Of a stretch of 20,714 bases of DNA, positions 16,472-20,714 are shown in pieces; the stretch's first letter is position 1; each line of letters opens with the position of its first letter. The stretch covers positions 1 through 20,714 of the forward strand of contig DASZXJ010000093.1 in the NCBI GenBank assembly GCA_035545895.1, read 5' to 3'. The notes beneath the pieces were generated by a model. The model did not search any database and was not told where the DNA came from. It worked only from the letters and a program-made list of their open reading frames with translations. The position numbers were made by a program, and so were the translations under genes. This stretch comes from DASZXJ01 sp035545895. Its GTDB lineage: Bacteria; Planctomycetota; Phycisphaerae; Tepidisphaerales; Tepidisphaeraceae.

Positions 16472-17131
16472 TCACTTCTTGTGACAATTCATGCACAGCA
16501 AACTTCCGGTGACCGCGCGGCCATCGACCGTCGTCGCGGGGCCGATGTTGTTCACCCAGGTCATATGCAGTTGGTTGGCGCGATTGTGTGGCTCGTGACA
16601 ACTCGTGCAACCGACGACCAGGCGGCCGTCGCTGAGCTTACGCAGGGGCATGATGTTTTGTGCGGTGCGCAGCGAAGGATCAACAAGATAAGATGGATTG
16701 GGCGTCGGCCAGAGCGCGGCTTCGCCGATCGGATGTTCGTGGGAAAGGTCCGTGCCGAACACTCCAGCGGTCATTTCCTGGTTGCCGGTGGCGCCGCCGA
16801 AACTATCGAGCGCAATTGTTCCATCGTGACAGCTCAGACACAGCTTGCTGTTGGTATCCACCTGCCCGGTCACGCCTTGACCGTTGGCATCGAGATAAAG
16901 TGTGTAGGTCGCGGTTGAGAGCGTGTGATTCCAAAGCGGCGCATCGACGATTTGCCCATTAGCGTCGCGAACAATCGCGTTGTGCGGCGCATGACAAGGC
17001 AGACAAATCTGCGTCTGACTCCAGCGAAATCGCCCGAAGTCATGCTTGGACCCTGCAATGCCCGCACGGGCGGAAGATGAAATGACACAAATGCAGAGGC
17101 TAAAGACGATCTGAAGCGAATATCGCTGCAT
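16472..17131 (-). CDS. Exported tetraheme c-type cytochrome (doubled CXXCH)
   Basis: This 219-residue protein has a signal peptide (LQIVFSLCICVISSSARA, residues 6-23) and four CXXCH heme attachment sites: CLPCH (43-47), CLSCH (98-102), CTSCH (175-179) and CMNCH (213-217). The extra His residues in LPCHAPHN (44-51), FGTDLSHEHPIG and CHEPHN are likely distal heme ligands. The pattern of paired CHxPHN motifs resembles the doubled-CXXCH cytochrome family, which moves electrons in the periplasm or at the surface. The partner and acceptor are unknown. The ATG is preceded by AAAGGGAAC, and a predicted promoter lies about 25 bp upstream. It appears monocistronic. The last heme site is only two residues from the C-terminus. 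Confidence 0.9.
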   Translation of the reverse strand: MQRYSLQIVFSLCICVISSSARAGIAGSKHDFGRFRWSQTQICLPCHAPHNAIVRDANGQIVDAPLWNHTLSTATYTLYLDANGQGVTGQVDTNSKLCLSCHDGTIALDSFGGATGNQEMTAGVFGTDLSHEHPIGEAALWPTPNPSYLVDPSLRTAQNIMPLRKLSDGRLVVGCTSCHEPHNRANQLHMTWVNNIGPATTVDGRAVTGSLLCMNCHKK

Positions 17132-17155
17132 ATGGAAGTTCCCTTTGATATTGGG

Positions 17156-17183
17156 AATATATGGTCCTTTTATTGTCGTGCAA
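17156..17183 (-). promoter_or_regulatory. Candidate promoter for the tetraheme cytochrome gene
   Basis: On the minus strand, TTGCAC (17178-17183) is followed after 16 bp by TATATT (17156-17161, five of six matches). Transcription would start near 17149 and give a leader of about 18 nt containing the AAAGGGAAC ribosome binding site. Confidence 0.45.
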
Positions 17184-17205
17184 GGAAAATTTATTCCATT
17201 ACTCG

Positions 17206-17223
17206 ATTCTCAAATTTGAGAAT
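17206..17223. promoter_or_regulatory. Perfect 18-bp palindrome, operator-like
   Basis: ATTCTCAAATTTGAGAAT is perfectly self-complementary and has no loop. It lies 17 bp downstream of the hisA stop and about 22 bp upstream of the cytochrome -35 box. A loopless dyad is a poor terminator but a typical shape for a dimeric regulator site. No family consensus was recognised. Confidence 0.45.
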
Positions 17224-17240
17224 GAAATGGCTGAAAAAAA

Positions 17241-17966
17241 TTACGAATTTGCGAGTTTGATCGCATCCGCCAATGCGATTCTGCCATCATGCAGGCTACG
17301 GCCGATGATGACGCCCCAGATGGATAGAGCGAGCAATTGCCGGATGTGGTCGAGGCTGCCGACGCCGCCGCTGGCGATGATGGGGGTATCGCCGGCTTCG
17401 GCAAGGAGTCTTGTTTGCGTGAAATTCGGGCCTTGCAACATGCCGTCCTTGGCGACGTCGGTGTAGAGCAGCGCTGCCAATCCCCAGCCGCTGACTTGTT
17501 TGGCGACATCCACCGCCAGCCGCTCGGTCGTTTGCGTCCAGGCGCGAGTGGCGATGTGTCCGTCCTTGGCATCGACGGCAAGAACAAGCTTGCCTTGCAT
17601 TGCTTTTTCGGCGGCCAGCTTTTCGAACCAGCTCCAGTTTTCCAAGGCGTGCGTACCAATGACCACGCGATCGGCGCCGGCAGCGAGCAGTCGCTGAATA
17701 TCATCGGTCGATCGCACCCCGCCGCCGACCTGCACGCGCATACCGCAGCCGTCGATCATCCGTTTGATCAGATCAATTTGCGCAACTCGCTCTTCCTTGG
17801 CGCCGTCCAGATCGACAATATGCATCCACTGCGCGCCCGTGGCTGCGAATGATCGCGCGGTGTCAACCGGATCGAGATCGTAATCAAGCTGGCGAGCGTA
17901 ATCGCCCTGCTGAAGGCGGACGACTTTTCCGCCGCGAAGATCAATGCTGGGAATGACCTGGAACAT
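17241..17966 (-). CDS. hisA: HisA, phosphoribosylformimino-5-aminoimidazole carboxamide ribotide isomerase
   Basis: HisA catalyses the fourth step of histidine synthesis, the Amadori rearrangement of ProFAR to PRFAR, in the cytoplasm. The 241-residue length is normal for this (beta/alpha)8 barrel. The N-terminus VIPSIDLRGGKVVRL places the catalytic base at Asp9. LAVDAKDG (129-136) and LYTDVAKDGM (167-176) carry the conserved Asp132 and Asp170, and the two phosphate-binding loops are VQVGGGVRS (79-87) and IIASGGVGS (196-204). IVDLDGA (50-56) is also conserved. No other his genes are in the window, so it stands outside a compact his operon. There is no obvious ribosome binding site before the ATG. 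A nested palindrome lies 68 bp upstream. Confidence 0.96.
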   Translation of the reverse strand: MFQVIPSIDLRGGKVVRLQQGDYARQLDYDLDPVDTARSFAATGAQWMHIVDLDGAKEERVAQIDLIKRMIDGCGMRVQVGGGVRSTDDIQRLLAAGADRVVIGTHALENWSWFEKLAAEKAMQGKLVLAVDAKDGHIATRAWTQTTERLAVDVAKQVSGWGLAALLYTDVAKDGMLQGPNFTQTRLLAEAGDTPIIASGGVGSLDHIRQLLALSIWGVIIGRSLHDGRIALADAIKLANS

Positions 17967-18034
17967 GTTCGGCTTGTAGTTTGGGGTCCGAGGTCCAATT
18001 GTTCAAGTGCGACCAATTTGGGATTGCTTTTAAT

Positions 18035-18084
18035 GTGACATGGACTTTCCAGTCCATGTTCACGGGCTGGAAAGCCCGTGTCAC
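18035..18084. repeat. Palindrome-of-palindromes element (two hairpins nested in a larger inverted repeat)
   Basis: Two perfect 8-bp-stem hairpins lie side by side: CATGGACT-TTCC-AGTCCATG (18039-18058) and CACGGGCT-GGAA-AGCCCGTG (18061-18080). Outer bases GTGA (18035-18038) and TCAC (18081-18084) also pair. The two halves are near-complementary to each other (arms 18035-18055 and 18064-18084 with one mismatch and two G-T pairs), so one long hairpin is an alternative fold. It begins 12 bp after the pseudopilin stop. It resembles a REP or small non-autonomous mobile element. Confidence 0.7.
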
Positions 18085-18095
18085 CATGCCTGAGT

Positions 18096-19046
18096 TCAAG
18101 GTGGCAATAAATAAAGATGAGATAGCTCGTTGTGTGTAATCGAAACGGTGGCGGCATGACCGTCGGCGAAAGCAACGTTCACTCGGTTGCCATGCCGGTC
18201 GATATCGAACATGTACGCATCGACGGCTTTTCCGTTTTTGTCAAATGCATCAGCCAGCGTCGCCGGACCCGTACTGGCCAGCGACGGCGTCCAGCATAAC
18301 CATGGACGCGTCAGCCACGCATACGCAAAATTCTTGCGAAGCTTGGCGTCTGTGAAAAGAACCATCTCGGCGGTGTGTCGCAATTGCGAGATTTTGCCGC
18401 GCATCCGCCGGGCGGCGTATTTGGTGTTCCAGTGAAATCCCATCACGCCTTCGTTGAAGGCATAATCGGAATTGGTTGACCACGCAGACATATCACCCGT
18501 GCCGCCTTCGTCGATGACGGAAATGAGAACGCCCTGCCCGGCAAGGCTGGCGTCGGCGGGATCGGAACTGGCTCGGCCCTTGGCGTACGAATCGGTGGCC
18601 GGGCAGATGAAACGTTTGACGAATTGCGGGTTGTTCATCGCTTGATCGGTCGTGTCGATGTCGTCCATCGGCAAATCCTTGTAACCCAGATATGGCGCCA
18701 GCGCGCCGGTGATCGGCACGACAAACAGGCTGGAGAATGCAGGATAGGGAACGTAGGTGTAGCGGCGATGAGCCGTGTCGGCCAGGGCCACCGCCAGACG
18801 ATTCGAACCATCTGCGGCTCGTTGCTTGACCTTGACCTCGCCAACCAGGGGAAAATATCCCTCATGATCATTGGCGTGCATGACGGCGGCCTGGGATATT
18901 TCGCGCATGTTGGACAGGCAGGTGACCGTGGCCGCCTGCCGGCGCGCTGCACTAATGGCCGGGAACAGAATCGCGATCAGCACCGCAATGATGCCGATCA
19001 CAACCAACAGTTCGACCAGGGTAAATCCTCTGCGGATACGTTTCAT
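18096..19046 (-). CDS. Type II/IV pseudopilin-like protein with prepilin cleavage motif and H-X9-DG ending
   Basis: This 316-residue protein starts with a class III prepilin leader, KRIRRG then FTLVELLVVIGIIAVLIAIL: cleavage after Gly7, methylated Phe8, Glu at position +5, and a hydrophobic helix. Next come the AISAARRQAATVTCLSNMREISQA segment (about 31-54, given in two parts in the family) and a globular beta-rich domain. The C-terminus DRHGNRVNVAFADGH contains the H-X9-DG motif characteristic of the very expanded planctomycete pseudopilin families. Such proteins are processed by prepilin peptidase and assembled into, or located by, type II secretion-like machinery; the specific role is unknown. 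No secretion genes are adjacent. It is divergent from ettA with a 72-bp shared upstream region. Confidence 0.9.
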   Translation of the reverse strand: MKRIRRGFTLVELLVVIGIIAVLIAILFPAISAARRQAATVTCLSNMREISQAAVMHANDHEGYFPLVGEVKVKQRAADGSNRLAVALADTAHRRYTYVPYPAFSSLFVVPITGALAPYLGYKDLPMDDIDTTDQAMNNPQFVKRFICPATDSYAKGRASSDPADASLAGQGVLISVIDEGGTGDMSAWSTNSDYAFNEGVMGFHWNTKYAARRMRGKISQLRHTAEMVLFTDAKLRKNFAYAWLTRPWLCWTPSLASTGPATLADAFDKNGKAVDAYMFDIDRHGNRVNVAFADGHAATVSITHNELSHLYLLPP

Positions 19047-19118
19047 CGGTGGATTGCTCGGATGAGCCCCGCTATCCTCGGCCAGTCATGGAGGCGGGTT
19101 TCCTGAGTTTACACGGTT

Positions 19119-20714
19119 ATGAGTAACGAGCCTAACAAAATCATCTATTCAATGATCGGGGTCAGTAAGCGGTACGAACGCAAGGTCGTGCTAGAGGATA
19201 TTTACCTATCTTACTTTTATGGCGCGAAGATAGGCGTTTTGGGGCTCAATGGTTCGGGCAAAAGCACCCTTCTGAAGATTCTGGCCGGCGTGGATAAGCA
19301 GTTCGAGGGGCAAATCTCCCTGTCCGCAGGCTATACGCTCGGCTGGCTGGAACAGGAGCCACTGGTCGATTCGACCAAGACCGTCCGGCAGGTCGCAGAG
19401 GAAGGCGTTCAGGAAACCATGGACCTGCTCAAACAGTTCGAGCAGATCAACGAGAAATTTGCCGAGCCGATGAGCGATGAGCAGATGAACAAGCTGCTGG
19501 AGCAGCAGGGAAAGATTCAGGAAAAGCTTGATGCAGTCGGCGCATGGGATATCGATCAGAAACTGGAAATGGCGCTCGATGCATTGCGCTGCCCGCCTCA
19601 GGATATGCCGGTGAACCTCATTTCCGGCGGCGAGCGACGACGCGTGGCGCTGTGCAGACTGCTTCTGAAAAAGCCGGACATTCTGATTCTCGACGAGCCG
19701 ACGAATCACCTCGATGCAGAGTCGGTGTCGTGGCTGGAGCAACATCTCAAGCGATACGAAGGCACGGTCATTGCCGTGACACACGATCGATATTTTCTCG
19801 ATAACGTGGCTGGGTGGATTCTGGAACTGGATCGCGGGCGTGGGATTCCGTTCAAGGGCAATTATTCTTCCTGGCTGGAACAGAAAAAGAGTCGGCTGTT
19901 CATCGAAGAAAAGCAGGAATCTTCAAGACAAAAAGCACTGGCGCGAGAATTGGAATGGGTGAGATCTTCCCCTCGCGCGCGGCAGGCCAAGAGCAAAGCA
20001 CGCTTGCAGGCATACGAAAAAATGCTGGCGCAGGATCAGCGTGAAAAGGAACGCGAAATCGAAATATACATCCCGCCCGGCCCGCGACTGGGCGAAAAAG
20101 TGATCGAGGCAATCAACGTCAGCAAGGCCTTCGGCGACAAACTGCTGATGGACAAGCTGAGCTTCTCTCTCCCACCTGGCGGAATCGTCGGCATCATCGG
20201 ACCCAACGGGTCGGGTAAGACGACACTTTTCAAAATGATCATCGGCGAAGAAAAACCGGACGCCGGCGAATTCAAAGTGGGTGAAAGCGTGAAACTGGCA
20301 TACGTCGAGCAAAGTCGCCAGGCGCTAAAGCCGGACGACACGATCTGGCAGTCCATCTCCGATGGACAGGAACTAATCAAACTTGGCAGCACGCAAACCA
20401 ACAGCCGGGCGTACGTCTCGCGCTTCGGCTTCACCGGCACGGATCAGCAGAAGAAACTCAGCGTCCTCAGCGGCGGTGAGCGAAATCGCGTGCATCTGGC
20501 TCGCATGCTCAAAAGCGGCGCCAACGTGCTTCTGCTGGATGAACCGACCAACGATATTGACGTCAATACGATGCGGGCACTGGAAGAAGCGCTGGAGGAA
20601 TTTGCCGGCTGCGCGGTCATCATCAGCCACGATCGCTGGTTCCTCGATCGGCTGGCGACGCACATCCTGGCATTTGAAGGAGACAGCCAGGTCATCTGGT
20701 TTGAAGGCAATTAC
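19119..20714 (+). CDS. ettA: EttA, ABC-F family translational throttle ATPase, partial (3' end beyond window)
   Basis: These 532 residues lack only about the last 20-25 of a normal EttA (about 555). It is a soluble twin-ATPase that binds the ribosomal E site and gates translation according to the ATP/ADP ratio. The first cassette has Walker A GLNGSGKST (42-50), signature SGGERRR (169-175) and LDEPTNHLD (191-199). The second has GPNGSGKTT (361-369), SGGERNR (451-457) and LDEPTNDID (473-481). The linker FKGNYSSWLEQKK (about 245-257) up to about 320 is the P-site interaction motif region, and the insert at about 95-145 corresponds to the EttA arm. LGEKVIEA (324-331) and the overall order match EttA rather than Uup or YheS. 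The ATG is at 19119; no well-placed ribosome binding site is visible. Confidence 0.95.
   Translation, partial: MSNEPNKIIYSMIGVSKRYERKVVLEDIYLSYFYGAKIGVLGLNGSGKSTLLKILAGVDKQFEGQISLSAGYTLGWLEQEPLVDSTKTVRQVAEEGVQETMDLLKQFEQINEKFAEPMSDEQMNKLLEQQGKIQEKLDAVGAWDIDQKLEMALDALRCPPQDMPVNLISGGERRRVALCRLLLKKPDILILDEPTNHLDAESVSWLEQHLKRYEGTVIAVTHDRYFLDNVAGWILELDRGRGIPFKGNYSSWLEQKKSRLFIEEKQESSRQKALARELEWVRSSPRARQAKSKARLQAYEKMLAQDQREKEREIEIYIPPGPRLGEKVIEAINVSKAFGDKLLMDKLSFSLPPGGIVGIIGPNGSGKTTLFKMIIGEEKPDAGEFKVGESVKLAYVEQSRQALKPDDTIWQSISDGQELIKLGSTQTNSRAYVSRFGFTGTDQQKKLSVLSGGERNRVHLARMLKSGANVLLLDEPTNDIDVNTMRALEEALEEFAGCAVIISHDRWFLDRLATHILAFEGDSQVIWFEGNY

Noticed and set aside
19206..19784. Minus-strand open frame of 192 codons inside ettA
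   Set aside because: It lies wholly antisense to the conserved first ATPase cassette of EttA and is explained by codon bias. Its translation (for example LLLQQLVHLL) is low in complexity and has no domain.
1..20714. CRISPR arrays, tRNA/rRNA genes, insertion sequences, prophage genes
   Set aside because: No regularly spaced repeats, cloverleaf-like sequences, transposase or phage motifs were found on either strand.

Overview
This is roughly 50% GC bacterial chromosomal DNA, most likely from the Planctomycetota and possibly the class Phycisphaerae. That placement is inferred from a PEP-CTERM protein, a pseudopilin with an H-X9-DG ending, a multiheme c-type cytochrome and a planctomycete-style exopolysaccharide locus. 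There is no rRNA or other direct taxonomic marker in the window.

Left part (1 to about 13,500, all minus strand): a surface-polysaccharide locus read right to left. A Wzz/BY-kinase chain-length regulator comes first. It is followed by a Wzy/WaaL-like membrane protein with a TPR tail (4-bp overlap), a NusG/RfaH-like antiterminator, a WecA/TagO-like initiating sugar-phosphate transferase with a long C-terminal extension, a frameshifted GT25 glycosyltransferase, a CysE/WcaB-like acetyltransferase, a group-1-like glycosyltransferase, a two-gene ABC-2 exporter (Wzm/Wzt type) and two SAM-dependent methyltransferases, the last cut by the window edge. Together they would start a lipid-linked glycan, extend and decorate it, export it and control its length. 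A promoter overlapped by an inverted repeat is predicted just upstream of the kinase gene.

Middle (13,620 to about 15,200, minus strand): a PEP-CTERM exported protein with, 21 bp downstream, a small secreted Pro/Ala-rich protein ending in nine prolines. A good sigma70-like promoter lies upstream. No exosortase is visible, so it must be encoded elsewhere.

Right part: the C-terminal half of a class III nucleotide cyclase (plus strand, probably a relic), a 13-bp-stem palindrome, a tetraheme cytochrome (minus) with a predicted promoter and an 18-bp palindrome upstream, hisA (minus), a 50-bp palindrome-of-palindromes, a type II/IV-style pseudopilin (minus), and a divergent ettA (ABC-F translation factor, plus) that runs off the right edge.

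The points most worth checking are the GT25 frameshift in a C tract, the hybrid ABC-exporter/Wzz-Wzy layout with methyltransferases coupled to a Wzt that has a C-terminal glycan-binding-type domain, the PEP-CTERM/polyproline pair, and the nested palindrome at 18035-18084.
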